NCBI GenBank assembly: GCA_022984795.1
Contig: JALIHJ010000057.1
Coordinates: 1 to 64,000, forward strand
Length of the DNA stretch: 64,000 bases
Direction of reading: 5' to 3'
Source: Fabrea salina
Lineage: Eukaryota > Ciliophora > Heterotrichea > Heterotrichida > Fabreidae
This document shows, one piece after another, positions 1 to 10,452 of this stretch. Position numbers and translations under genes: made by a program. A model generated the notes under the pieces. The model had not been told where the DNA came from and did no database searches. It was given only the letters and a program-made list of their open reading frames with translations. Positions within the stretch are counted from its first letter, which is position 1. Every line of letters begins with the position of its first letter.

Positions 1-510
1 AACACCCTAACACCCTAACACCCTAACACCCTAACACCCTAACACCCTAACACCCTAACACCCTAACACCCTAACACCCTAACACCCTAACACCCTAACA
101 CCCTAACACCCTAACACCCTAACACCCTAACACCCTAACACCCTAACACCCTAACACCCTAACACCCTAACACCCTAACACCCTAACACCCTAACACCCT
201 AACACCCTAACACCCTAACACCCTAACACCCTAACACCCTAACACCCTAACACCCTAACACCCTAACACCCTAACACCCTAACACCCTAACACCCTAACA
301 CCCTAACACCCTAACACCCTAACACCCTAACACCCTAACACCCTAACACCCTAACACCCTAACACCCTAACACCCTAACACCCTAACACCCTAACACCCT
401 AACACCCTAACACCCTAACACCCTAACACCCTAACACCCTAACACCCTAACACCCTAACACCCTAACACCCTAACACCCTAACACCCTAACACCCTAACA
501 CCCTAACACC
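1..510. repeat. Telomere, (CCCTAACA)n
   Basis: About 63 tandem copies of the 8-base unit CCCTAACA run without a visible change from the first base to about 510. This is the C-rich strand read inward, so the window begins at a chromosome end. This 8-base unit is known from heterotrich ciliates (Stentor, Blepharisma). Slightly altered telomere-like words follow at 528-537 (CCCTAACACC) and 628-635 (ACCCTAAG), as if the inner edge is decaying. Confidence 0.97.
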
Positions 511-2703
511 TAAAAACATCATATAAACCCTAACACCTATTAAAAAAAAGTAAGTGAAAGTAGTAGATATAATAATGATAATAACTAGTAAAAATCAACA
601 AAATGCTAAGAGTTAATCAGTGTATAAACCCTAAGAGAGTAACACTAAAGAAGAAACTAGTTAATAATAAAGAGTATGCAATATAGATAGAAGTAAACAG
701 TAATATAAAGTGCTAAAGAGTAAGTAATGAAAGTATAAGTATCTAAAGGTGTTAGTTATAGAAGATAAAGAACAACTAGGAGTTAATCACACAAGTTAGT
801 AAGTACTTAGTGAAGAAGGTGCTAATACATACAGTGAATAAGTTAACTAAATAGTAATGGAGTATTGTAAGTTAGTTTGTAGATCAAGTATGAGACATAG
901 TTTAAATCAGTAAAGTAGATGAAGTAATTTCTGAGTACTTAGAGTAAACAACAGTGTTGGAACTAAGCAATGAATAAGTACATGGAATATGAATGACTTA
1001 AAGCATTCAATAGTTTGTGAGTAAACTAGAATGTCTGAATACAGTCTACAAGACTAAGCAGAATGCACAAGTAACAGAAAGGTAGATACAAGGTTGCTCA
1101 TCACTCAGAATAAACTGGTCACTAAATAAGAGTATTGGTATGTCTGTGAACTAAAGCAAGCACTGGAGTCTTAAGTAATGAGTTGTTAAGTAGTTACTTA
1201 GTAGATCACTAAGAGATAACTAAGGCAGTGTCTATTAGATGGTGAGTTCTGAATGTTACTCAGTAGAAGACACTCTAGTCATCAAGAATAATTGGTGATT
1301 GAGTGTTTAATTGAAGTAGGATTAAATTGAGTAGTGGCAATAAGTCTAAACCCTAGCAACCTTGAATACTTAGTCACTCAACATAGTTCCTTCTCATGAA
1401 TATAAGCAGTTTAGAGACTTACAAAAGGAATCAATTAGTCAATGACTACTAAGTAGTAACCTTCAAAGCACTCACTTCAAACTTGACTCTATTAAATACC
1501 TCCAAAGAGTTCTTTAGAGTCTTGTTGGTTGATTGCTTTGACAATGCACTTCTCTCAGCAATGAAGTACTCCTCCAGGATTAGTGTTCTTTGGTCTAAGT
1601 CTTTAGTTGTCATCAATGTTCAATGAAGTTAATTCAAAGTCTCTTCAGTTGTTCTGAGTATTGAAAGAAAGTATTCAAAACACTTCAAAAGACTGCATTG
1701 GGTTGTTTGATTAGTACTCCTCAAGGGTTTTCTAGAGAACAAAAGTTAAGACTGTGAGTACCTTTAAACGTTATGCACCTTCAAAAACGAAAGTATTCAG
1801 TTAAAGTTTAAACTAACATATTTTCTGCACACTAAGATCTTAGTACTTTTAGGCTCAGAAACTCTGACAACAAAGATCATGATCCTGAAGAAGAACTCAC
1901 TCAAAATCAAAGAGACTGAAGAAGTAACTACCATAAACAAGTAGTAAAGCATCTAGTTAGCTGCATTCTGTCCTTTGAGTTGTGTAATGAATGCATTGCT
2001 ACTAGACTTATAGGTAGACAAGAACAAAAACTACATAGTGTGTAATGTCCTAATTGGTAACTAGAAACAGAACACACACTAAAGGAATTCCAAGTTAGAG
2101 AAGTTTGGTAGATCTAAATGTCCTTGATCTTAGAGTGAATTTCAAAGGAAGTATTAAGTAACAATGCAACCTAAAATTATCTGAGTCTTCTAAAAGACAA
2201 GAACCAGGTACAGTCAATAATAGACTCCATAAGTACTTAACAGGTTTTCTAATTTTAGATGCTCCAAACAAGTACTTCTGAAGCTAGGATAGAAAGTGGT
2301 ACTGAACAAAGCATACCATTATAGACTTCTGGTGTAAGGGTAGGTAAGTGAAGACTTTAAATGCAATTTCAGTTTTGGATAATCTGAACTCCTTAGAGAT
2401 AAACTGGGTGTAGCATCCATAGGAGAACTCAAAATCAAAGCATGACAAAGAAGTTGTTGAGTTTAACAAACAAGGACCCAGAAGTAACTGAAAAAGAACA
2501 CTCAATACAACTTAGCGGTTAGCTTAAAGAATCCAAGTTGTGATATGCTACTTAAAGACTGCAGAATCAAACACTTGTTATAGTAATGTTATTTTAGTAT
2601 TAATTAAATTGACCCAAGTAGTTGTTGCTGAATATCCCTAAATCATTATGCATCAAGACCCAGCAACCAAACAAGTTAATCAATAATTGGATAATGAATA
2701 AGA
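511..2703. other. Gene-less subtelomeric stretch
   Basis: No convincing gene on either strand. The first 800 bases are low in complexity and rich in AGTA, TAAGT and ACTAGT words; the later part has ordinary AT-rich composition with stops in every frame. The longest open frame is 73 codons (2284-2505, minus) and has no recognisable domain or conserved context, so it is not called. No tandem array other than the telomere is apparent by eye. It is probably a subtelomeric spacer; a non-coding transcript cannot be excluded. Confidence 0.7.
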
Positions 2704-4164
2704 TTAGTTATCTTGCTCGTTAATTAATTCTTTTAAGAACTCCGAGTCGTCATGCTCTCCAAAGTAAACCCTCAAAACAGATTCAGAGATCCTAGAGTTG
2801 AATGTTATGCATTCTATATCGAGTCTTCTGATTAAATTGTCTTCAATCAGCCCTAGAAAAAAACTTTTCATCTCAAAAGGGAACTTCATCGCTGATTCTT
2901 TGAAAAGAGGCTCAAGCACTTCCTTTAGTTCGGACTCATCAACTTTTAAATCTCTGATTCGAGTCCTTAGTAGTTTCAAGTATTCTTCGATGGTTGCTTT
3001 TAAGTACTCCCTCAAACTCATGTCTTTGTATTTAATGCAGAATTTTTTGAAGTCTCTCAGTGAGCCATGGTGCTTCAGGTACAACTGCAGGTCTTCATCT
3101 GTCACTGACCTGCTATCCATTTCTGCTACTTGCTTCATCCAGTTGATGACTTCTTCTCCTTCTGGGTAACTGAACTGAAAAGCGTCAACATCAGATCTTT
3201 CATCAATTATGCTGAGGGACTTAATTCGTGCTGGAAGGTGTTGATCACTGCTTACCAGGATGACTTTGGCTAGCCTCTTTCCAGCGAAATCAATCACCAG
3301 TTCTTTAATCAAGCAAGCCCCTTCTGAAGATTTGTAGTCGCCTTGTAGGATGTCTTGCACGTTGTCGAAAATGAGAACTGGCTTTTTTCCTTGCTCAGTT
3401 AGGTCTCTTAGACAGTCTCCGAGGATAATTTTGTTATTTCTTGAGTAACCTTCAGCTCCCAAAACTGAGTAAAGGTTCAGCCATAGATTCTCCTGTTGTT
3501 CTTTCAAGTCGAAGTACACAGAAACGAACTGGGTCTTAGTGTCTGAGTACTTCTTGAGCACTTGAGGGTTGCTCAGCACATGGCAAAGTCTCTCCATAAA
3601 GGTAGACTTGCCTATGCCTTTGGGTCCGTAGACCACGTCAACCCCCCTTCGGATAGGCTCTTCAAGGTGTTCAATCCACCAATGAGTAAGTTCAGGGTTT
3701 TCAATCAAGGGACCTTCTACTTCTGGTGCTAGCTTGGGCTGAGTCAAGGTCTCTTTGATTTTTTGGACGCTGAATTGGGGGTCTTTAAGCCCGATCTCTA
3801 TATTATTGTTTTGAAGTTGTTCTTTGTTGAATTTCCTTTGGTTCATGTAGGTCAGGTAGGCTACAAAGACTGCGAGGAAGGATATAGCTGCATTCGGAGG
3901 AATAATTCTTAGCCAAGGAGGGAAGTTGACGACTTCGTAGATTTCTGTGCCTTCCTCAACAGTGAGGTTGTCTTGCTTGAGCTTTTTCCACACAATGCCG
4001 TCACCGCTTGCGAATAAGGACTTTCCGCCTATTTCAGCGATACTCTCTCCCTGGGTGAACCTTTCGAATCTGACCTTGTAAAGTCTCAAGTCTCCGGAGT
4101 ATCCCTGGGGAACTCTGAGCTTGTGGAAGTTGCGGACGACTCGACTGAACATTTTATTAGCCAT
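2704..4164 (-). CDS. Membrane P-loop NTPase with lipoyl-like N-terminus, probably mitochondrial
   Basis: A 486-residue protein. The basic, Arg-rich N-terminus (MANKMFSRVVRNFHK) looks like a mitochondrial presequence. Residues about 35-78 have a biotinyl/lipoyl-domain pattern (glycine before SIAEIGGKS, then DGIV and VEEGTEIYEV) without a clear canonical attachment site. One hydrophobic segment lies at about 88-106 (ISFLAVFVAYLTYM). A Walker A motif, GPKGIGKST, sits at about 180, and a Walker B-like strand, KPVLIFDN, at about 262. The C-terminal third is helical, as in STAND/AAA-type ATPases with a winged-helix tail. I infer an organelle-membrane ATPase; the exact family is not recognised. ATG start and TAA stop are clear. 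It is the first gene from the telomere and points toward it, with only decayed sequence on its 5' side. Confidence 0.75.
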   Translation of the reverse strand: MANKMFSRVVRNFHKLRVPQGYSGDLRLYKVRFERFTQGESIAEIGGKSLFASGDGIVWKKLKQDNLTVEEGTEIYEVVNFPPWLRIIPPNAAISFLAVFVAYLTYMNQRKFNKEQLQNNNIEIGLKDPQFSVQKIKETLTQPKLAPEVEGPLIENPELTHWWIEHLEEPIRRGVDVVYGPKGIGKSTFMERLCHVLSNPQVLKKYSDTKTQFVSVYFDLKEQQENLWLNLYSVLGAEGYSRNNKIILGDCLRDLTEQGKKPVLIFDNVQDILQGDYKSSEGACLIKELVIDFAGKRLAKVILVSSDQHLPARIKSLSIIDERSDVDAFQFSYPEGEEVINWMKQVAEMDSRSVTDEDLQLYLKHHGSLRDFKKFCIKYKDMSLREYLKATIEEYLKLLRTRIRDLKVDESELKEVLEPLFKESAMKFPFEMKSFFLGLIEDNLIRRLDIECITFNSRISESVLRVYFGEHDDSEFLKELINEQDN

Positions 4165-4540
4165 TGAATTAGGGGGATATGAGTTTGACTGGGTTATAGC
4201 AACTAGGACTTGGTTGAATTAATCAATGGGTTAGGGTGATGTCTGAAAGATGATCTTGGAGTCACAGTCTACGGGATTCTGATTAGCAATGTGAGTTTAC
4301 TAAGTTAAAGTCTAGGACATAGAAGGCTGGAGGCAGTGAGTAAACTTGGAAAGTTATGAGTGGACACCCATCAGAGAGAAGTCTGAAGAGAACATAGCTG
4401 TGAATAAGTAATTAGAGCATCTGCATACTAAGCTAGTAATCACAATGTTCATCCACAGTACAAACAAAGCAAGAAATCAACGAAGACAACTCTGAGTCTC
4501 ACCTAACAGAACTTAAAACTTAGACAACAGATTGATACGA

Positions 4541-4725
4541 GAAGACGAATAGTTACTTCTCTGTATTGGTTGAATAATTCTTAAAGTAGTCAAAATAAGA
4601 AATGATTTGATGGACTTTGCAATGCTTAGACTTTGCTTTGTAAAGTGCAGTAGAGGAAAGGCACCACTCTGTAAATAGGTTGCTGATTAAGTAGCAGGGT
4701 TTGAAACCACTGGGAACTTCTTCAT
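4541..4725. repeat. Direct repeat, copy A (pairs with 6111-6337)
   Basis: The two copies share long stretches such as ACTTCTCTGTATTGGTT, AATAAGAAATGATTT and TTTGCAATG, ending near AACTTCTTCA. Similarity continues 5' into GAAGACAACTCT (about 4484 here, about 6037 in the other copy). That second match lies inside the decayed ORF before copy B, so the sequence before copy A is probably the tail of an older ORF copy. Offset is about 1.55-1.57 kb. Confidence 0.75.
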
Positions 4726-5154
4726 AATTTCTGGGTCAAACAGAAGTAGAGGAAAGTAACTAACATGCACACTGGAAAGAAAGGAGTCCAGAGTATCAAA
4801 TGAAGTAAATAGTGAAGGACAAGAAAAGCACCCTGAACACAGAATGAAAAACAATATAACAAGCACTTGAAAATTGGTAATGAAATGAAACTGGTTGTGC
4901 ATCTAGGCAATGAGCTCAAACTTAGGAATGGAACCGGTACTTAAACAGCAAAGGAATAGGGAAGGACTGGTACGGAATCAAAGTGTACTACATAGTGCTT
5001 TACGAATAAACTTCAGTGTCAGTGACTCTGCGTCTTGTTGAGCACACTAACAAGTACATTCTCAAATTGAAGGAGTGTGCTAAACTGACTCCAAGTACCA
5101 CACAGCTTCCGAGTAGAAGAGTTTGGAAACATTGCACAAACTAACTGTACAAAT

Positions 5155-6110
5155 GGAGATATCTGGAAGGAACGCAAAGCCAGCAGTGACCATTGAAGAC
5201 ATTAAGTTTGAGCACAGTTGGATAGGTGACATTTCTAACTAGATCACAGCAGCAAGGGAGACATAGAACACGAAATAAACAAGTCAATCCAGGGTTACTC
5301 CAGAGTCTTTGTCTTCAATCTCGACAACTACCCAATACCCATTGACTACTCACTTACTTCTGACAACTACACTGAAATCTAAGCTCTGAAAATATTCATA
5401 GACACCAACGACCCCGACTACAACCCTACTTGCCAGACTTTGAAAGTAAAGAGAAACAAATCCAGATCATACTTACTGCTATACCTTGAACACAGGTTAT
5501 ACTGAGCTTACAAAATAGACATAATCACCTGTAACATTACTGAACAAATGATTCCTTCTAGTTAAACTACTTCCTGGGAAAAACACACTGGAATGTTTGT
5601 TAGTAAGGAAAAGACACCTAACTCAATATCCAGTGCTTTGTAGGACAAAGGACTCATTTAAGAAACTACTGACTTGAATAGTGAGTCAACACTGTGCTGT
5701 TTTCCAAAACTCAATACAGTTCAACACCACAGCAATTGTAAAGGACTGGGTTCTGAACTACGACTTAGACGACTTGGAGGTAGAGTCAATAAAGGTAGTG
5801 CAAAACACCCTAAATACTAGCATAGACATTAAAGGCCCTAAATCAACACTCAAATTTATCATTGAGGCTGCCTTACCTACTATTGACAAGAAGCTACAAG
5901 AAGGGATTCTTCTGTCCAACTCTAAAACTCTACTTACAACGAAGAAACAGTGTATATTGAAACTACAATCACAATGCCATACGAAGAAAAGATTGTTGTT
6001 GATGCCTAGTGCTTTGAGAAGTCCAAAGCAAGAGATGAAGACAACTCTAAGAATGAGTGATCTCAATACGACTTAGCATTGCGACAACACTCAAAAGTAA
6101 ACAGATCTAG
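5155..6110 (+). pseudogene. Fossil ORF of unrecognised family
   Basis: This stretch keeps protein-like composition and codon texture on the plus strand, in segments that change frame, and is interrupted by roughly ten breaks, so it is decayed. The longest surviving open piece is 5681-6076. I recognise no family and see no integrase, polymerase, capsid or transposase motif. Its 3' flank repeats 1.57 kb upstream, where an even more eroded copy seems to lie. A multicopy subtelomeric gene family in decay is the simplest reading. All intact genes in the window use the standard code, so I do not think the stops here are read as sense. Confidence 0.55.
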
Positions 6111-6337
6111 GAAGACTGAATAGTTCACTTCTCTGTATTGGTTAAATAATTCATTAAAGTAGTTATTCCTAAAGTGTTAGTAGGAATAAGAAATGATTTT
6201 GATGGAATTTGCAATGTTTAGACCTTTTCTAGAGTGTATGCTTAGTTACTTAGTAGAGGAACTTGATGTCATGACTAGTTTGTGTGAAGGGCTATTGAGT
6301 TAAGTAACAAGGTTTGAAAACCACTGAACTTCTTCAC
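6111..6337. repeat. Direct repeat, copy B
   Basis: Second copy of the 3' flank described at 4541-4725, longer by about 40 bases through scattered insertions. It lies directly after the fossil ORF. Divergence is visible by eye, so the duplication is not recent. Confidence 0.75.
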
Positions 6338-6923
6338 AAAGAACAAAAGACAAACAAAAAGCATGGACAGGTAAAGGAAACTAACTATAATACACAACTA
6401 AGCACTAGAGTATTGAAACAGTGGGAAACAACAATGTTGCTTAGGATACTTCTACCTAGACTGAACTCTAAAGTTCTTATTAGTTGAAAGAACTTACTAG
6501 GGGTTAGAGACCTAGTGGCAGCGTACTGACATCGAGTGTAAAGCAGAACAACAACCAAGACTCAAAAAGACAGTTCATAAACAAACACCAGAATAACAAC
6601 TCATTGCTAGTCTTAAAGCAGTAGTGTTGAATTAGCAGGTGTCTATAACTAAGGAATGCAAAGTACTCAAACAGATCAATCAAACTCTGAATACTTTGTC
6701 TATTTAATTCTAGGTTGAGTAAGACTAGTTCTTTATACAAACAGAAACTCAGTGCTTGTAAGGAGTGACTAAAGAAACAACACCTAGTGAGGTCTTTTAA
6801 ATAGTTAATCATAGACACTCAAGTATTTAGGCACCAAACCTAGCTGAGTTTCTACTAGAAAACAAGTCAGTTGAGTAAGGCATTACTTCCAAAACATAAA
6901 CAGACAAAACACTCTAATCATAG

Positions 6924-8622
6924 TTAATCATTAATCATTAAACAGAATGGACGACCGTAGTGCTTGAGAGTCATGGTTTCTTGAGAAGTGTTTTTCTTTA
7001 AACTCTGGAACTCGTCAGCTACTCCTTCAGTCCAGTTGTCAGGAACCAGAATGTACTCAGCAGCACTCATAGTCAGTGTCTGGGATTTCCCGAGGACTGG
7101 TTCCTTGAGCAGTTTGTATTCAATGTACTGCCCGTTCTCTACAAGGTTAGTGTTGTATTTGAAGTTTTGAGGGGAGTCGTACACAAACTCTTTGGAGTTT
7201 CCTACTTTAGCCCTAGCAAGAATGTGGGCAAACTCGTGCAGGAAACAAATCAGTGTAGAAGCTTTGTAGAGTTGCTGACTAGGGTGTTCCTCAGACTTTC
7301 TCTTCTTTGGGACTTCAGAACTAGTAATGGACTTCACTAGTCTGTAGTCCTTGATCAGCACAGTTCTTGTCATCAAAGAAACTCCACAACCATCAAGTAT
7401 CTCTGGGTTGCAGAGGTAAGTTTCTTGAAGAGTTGCTTCTAGAATGGATTCGTAGTTTTCTTGCAGATCCTCGTCTACTTCAGCACAGTAACTGGACTTC
7501 ACAAAGGGAGTCAGCATAACAGCCTTGATGTTGTCTATGAACTCATCAGGCATCTTGACACTGAAAGTAGTTTCTTGAGCAAGGAAGTTGTTTATAGTGC
7601 TGGTAAAAAGGCGGATAGTTCCTGAACCTCTGAAATCGAAGAAGTACATCAGTCGGTCACAGAGGTATACTTGGATTTGCTTGTCCCCAGAAAGTTTCAG
7701 TTTGAGCCAGATTCCCATCAAACTGTTCACGGACAGGAAACTCCAGAGTTGCTTGAAGTGCTCTACAGCTGATAGGTTGAACTTCTCTTCATCTAGTAAA
7801 GCTTCAAACAGCACTTGGATGGATTCCTTAGTTGCTTCAGTGAAGTTGAATTCTGAACTGGGTTGGTACTTTGGAGGGTATTGGTAGAATCCAGGTTCTT
7901 GACTAAGAGTTTGAAGGTCTTGTTTCAAACTCCTGAACTCACTGGCCTTCTTCTCGATTCTAGAATGTCCCTTTGTGATAGAATTCAGTTTATCCCAAAC
8001 AAAGGAGTCCATTTTGTTGACTGCTTTGAGGAACTCCTTTTCTTGGGCAGTGAATCCTTGGGTAGAGCAAGAACTAAACTTTCCCTGGAGTTTAGCCTTT
8101 ACTCTGAGAGGCCCTTCTTCATAGCAGTTCAAGCACCTTATAAGGGAACCAGATGCACTGTAGTAATTCCCGAAACATGAACCGCAGTTTTCGCATGGGA
8201 TTTCTTTGATCCCAGCTTTTTCTTTGGCACAAAACACGCATTTTAGGTTCCCATAACGATCTGGAACCAAGAACTTCTTCAGGAATGGGAACTTGCACAG
8301 AGAGACATTCAAGCTTTTTTGATCTTAAGCACTGCTCACAAACTACTTCATCAGAAACATTGAAGTAGAGGAGGGAACTTGGTTCTCTGCACAGATTGCA
8401 GGTTTTTAACAGCATATCTGCTCCAGAAAAGCATATCTGGCACTTAAAGGTTTGGTCTGAGCAATAGAAAAGTTTAGATCTTGAATTTATTCTATTGCAT
8501 ACACTGCAATGCTCCTCCTCAAGAAGCTTCTCTTCACAATAAAAGCACTTGAGACACAGTGTCTGGCCGTTGAACACAGCTCTGATGCTTTCGACCAAAG
8601 ATTTGCAATTTGAGCACTCCAT
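6924..8622 (-). CDS. Multi-zinc-module protein with HExxH motif, paralogue 1 (frame break)
   Basis: N-terminal half: repeated CxxC pairs (CSNC, CLKCFYC, CSVC, CQIC, CNLC, CEQC and more), recalling LIM-like or ribbon zinc modules. C-terminal half: LICFLHEFAHILARAK with the HExxH metallopeptidase signature, followed about 60 residues later by AAEY and NWTEG, either of which could supply a third zinc ligand. The frame breaks at a CTCTCT run (8299-8304). One base less would keep CxxC and give exactly 18 residues between CxxC pairs, as in the neighbour at 8691-10334. The full product would then be about 565 residues. A 16-nt intron could also join the frames but lacks the local intron consensus and would delete the conserved cysteine. 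LIM plus HExxH recalls plant DA1 peptidases, but I see no similarity beyond the motif. Real decay, programmed +1 shift and assembly error all remain possible. Confidence 0.75.
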
Positions 8623-8690
8623 TTTATATCCTACTTAAACTTATTCTAAGTACAGGAGACTCAGTACTCAAGAAGTATTTTATTAAGTTA

Positions 8691-10334
8691 TTATTCGTGC
8701 AATGAACACTTCTTGAACCTCTTCAGGGTGATGCTTGGTTTGTTTGCTTGGTTTCTGTTCAGCAGTTGGAATTTTTCTTGAATTCCTTCACACCAGTTCT
8801 GAGGGTTCACAATCAGTTCTGCTGCATCCTGAACTAGTACTTGTCTTTGGCTTTCATTCTCGTTCAGAAGCTTTTTCTCCATGTAAAACCCATTCTCTCT
8901 ATTCATAGCGTACTTATCAGGGGAATTGATTAACTGCACGAACTCTAAACCTCGAGATAAGTCAGCCCTAGCTAAAATGTGAGCGAATTCGTGAATGAAG
9001 CAAATTAGTACACACCCAGTGCTAATTACTTCATCAGAGGACTCATCAAGTTTGGGCTTTTTGCTAGGGGACCCAGAGTGCTTCCTAGGGGAGTGTCTGT
9101 AGTCCTTAATCAGGATGCTTCCATCCATCAGAGACACTCCGCAGTCTTCTAGTCCTCGACTGCACAAGTAGGTTTTTTCAAGGGTGCTTTGGAGTACCTG
9201 TAAGTAATCTTGACTTAGATTGAGATCTTCAAGGTACTTCTGCTTCACGAACTCAGTGCTCATCACACTGTAGAGAACATCCTTGATGGTTTGTGGAAGG
9301 GGCTGGGTTATTTGGAAGCCCTCTAGTGCTTTGTTGATTACCCCGACAAACATGCTTGTCATTTCAGAGAAGAAACTAAAGTAGTGCAAAAGCCTATCAC
9401 AGAAAAAGACCTGGATAGGCACATCGTTGGTGTCTTTGAGCACCAGCCAAACCCTCAGTAACTTTTTCTTCAAAAAGTAGTCCCAGACTAGGTAGTACCC
9501 ATCAATTTCAGCCCTGAGGAATTCTCGGTTTTCTAAGGACTTCAGAAGTGCTTGGACTGCCAGCATTGTGCCTTTGTAGAAGTTAAAACTCTGGACAATG
9601 CTGTGTTCTTGGTTTACTTCGGAGAACTCAGACCTGACTTCAGCAACCAGTTTAGTGATTGCCTTTCTCTTAGCTACCTTTTGTTCAGGTGCTTTGGAGT
9701 GGTCTGAAAGGAACTTTCCGTAAGTCCAGAGCTTATCGTCGAGTTTGTTGAGGAGTTTGCAGAGGGTCCTTTCTTCAGTGGTGATTTGGCTGGAAATTAA
9801 GACAAGGGAGTTCTTAAGTTTGAATCTTGCAGGGCTTCCGTCCCAGCAATCAAAGCAAAGGGTTCTTTTGGAGTAAAGAAGGTACCCTTTGAGTTCAACT
9901 CTGCAGTCATTGCAGTGTTTTCCCGAAGAGTCTAGGTTCTGTAATGGACAGCCAATGCAAACCATGCTCTTTCTGGAGTTAATAACTATCTGTCTGAAGC
10001 TAGTCCCAATTCCACAAAAAGAGCACTCAAAGGATTTGTCCATGTAGCAGATTTCACAGAACTTCTCCTCAAAGTATACAAACTCTTCACCCAAAAGGTT
10101 TCTTTGGCAGTCTTTGCATTCTTCAGACCGATCTTGGGGTCTGCATGCTCTGCATCTAAAGTTAAGGTCAGAGCAATAGTAAAGATGCCTTCTCTTTTGA
10201 ACAATCTTGCACTGGAAGCATTCAGATTCTTCTCCTAAATAATACTGGAGCTTGTAACAAGCCAAACAAAGAACTTGTCCCAGAATGACTACATAGTTGT
10301 TAGTTTGTGGCACTTCGCAACTTTTGCAATCCAT
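8691..10334 (-). CDS. Multi-zinc-module protein with HExxH motif, paralogue 2
   Basis: Intact 547-residue paralogue of the next gene downstream on the same strand, 68 bp away. Residues 1-175 carry about nine CxxC pairs (CKSC, CLAC, CFQC, CRAC, CKDC, CEIC, CSFC, CIGC, CNDC, CFDC). The middle (about 200-400) is helical. A short basic Ser/Pro/Lys linker (SPRKHSGSPSKKPK) precedes VLICFIHEFAHILARAD with HExxH at about 440. Then come AAELIVNPQNWCEG and a Lys-rich tail. The sequence shows zinc-binding modules fused to a probable zincin active site; catalytic activity is inferred. There is no signal peptide, so it should be cytosolic or nuclear. ATG and TAA are clear. Confidence 0.8.
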   Translation of the reverse strand: MDCKSCEVPQTNNYVVILGQVLCLACYKLQYYLGEESECFQCKIVQKRRHLYYCSDLNFRCRACRPQDRSEECKDCQRNLLGEEFVYFEEKFCEICYMDKSFECSFCGIGTSFRQIVINSRKSMVCIGCPLQNLDSSGKHCNDCRVELKGYLLYSKRTLCFDCWDGSPARFKLKNSLVLISSQITTEERTLCKLLNKLDDKLWTYGKFLSDHSKAPEQKVAKRKAITKLVAEVRSEFSEVNQEHSIVQSFNFYKGTMLAVQALLKSLENREFLRAEIDGYYLVWDYFLKKKLLRVWLVLKDTNDVPIQVFFCDRLLHYFSFFSEMTSMFVGVINKALEGFQITQPLPQTIKDVLYSVMSTEFVKQKYLEDLNLSQDYLQVLQSTLEKTYLCSRGLEDCGVSLMDGSILIKDYRHSPRKHSGSPSKKPKLDESSDEVISTGCVLICFIHEFAHILARADLSRGLEFVQLINSPDKYAMNRENGFYMEKKLLNENESQRQVLVQDAAELIVNPQNWCEGIQEKFQLLNRNQANKPSITLKRFKKCSLHE

Positions 10335-10452
10335 TTGATTATCAATTACTTGACTAATTTAATCAGACTTTGATTTCCATAAACCTAAAGTTTATTCTTT
10401 TATGTTTCTGGGTGACTTCTAGACCTAAGTTTTACTGAAAAAACTTAATAAA

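Larger units (their letters stand above)
4165..6923. other. Intact-gene-free interval with decayed tandem repeats
   Basis: Between the P-loop gene and the first zinc-module gene I see no intact gene. The interval contains a decayed ORF (about 5155-6110), direct repeats of its 3' flank (4541-4725 and 6111-6337), and AT-rich sequence. An open frame of 104 codons at 6504-6818 (minus) is rich in Leu, Phe and Cys, has no domain, and is probably chance. Confidence 0.6.

Noticed and set aside
2284-2505. 73-codon minus-strand frame in the subtelomere
   Set aside because: No conserved feature, in AT-rich spacer, no good context; chance length.
5758-6066. Minus-strand 102-codon open frame
   Set aside because: It is the antisense shadow of the longest open piece of the fossil ORF, with no domain of its own.
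4541-6337. Direct repeats flanking a decayed ORF as LTRs of a retroelement
   Set aside because: The repeats lack TG...CA ends, primer-binding site or target duplication, and the ORF shows no retroelement motif. Similarity runs on from the repeat into the ORF tail, which fits a tandem gene duplication.
6504-6818. 104-codon minus-strand frame
   Set aside because: Hydrophobic and Cys-rich but without signal peptide pattern or homologue; surrounding sequence looks non-coding.
8280-8330. 16-nt intron (GTTCCCATTCCTGAAG) to explain the frame break of the zinc-module paralogue 1
   Set aside because: It lacks GTAR and the A at position 10 shared by all eight other introns, and it would remove a cysteine whose spacing is exactly conserved in the neighbour.
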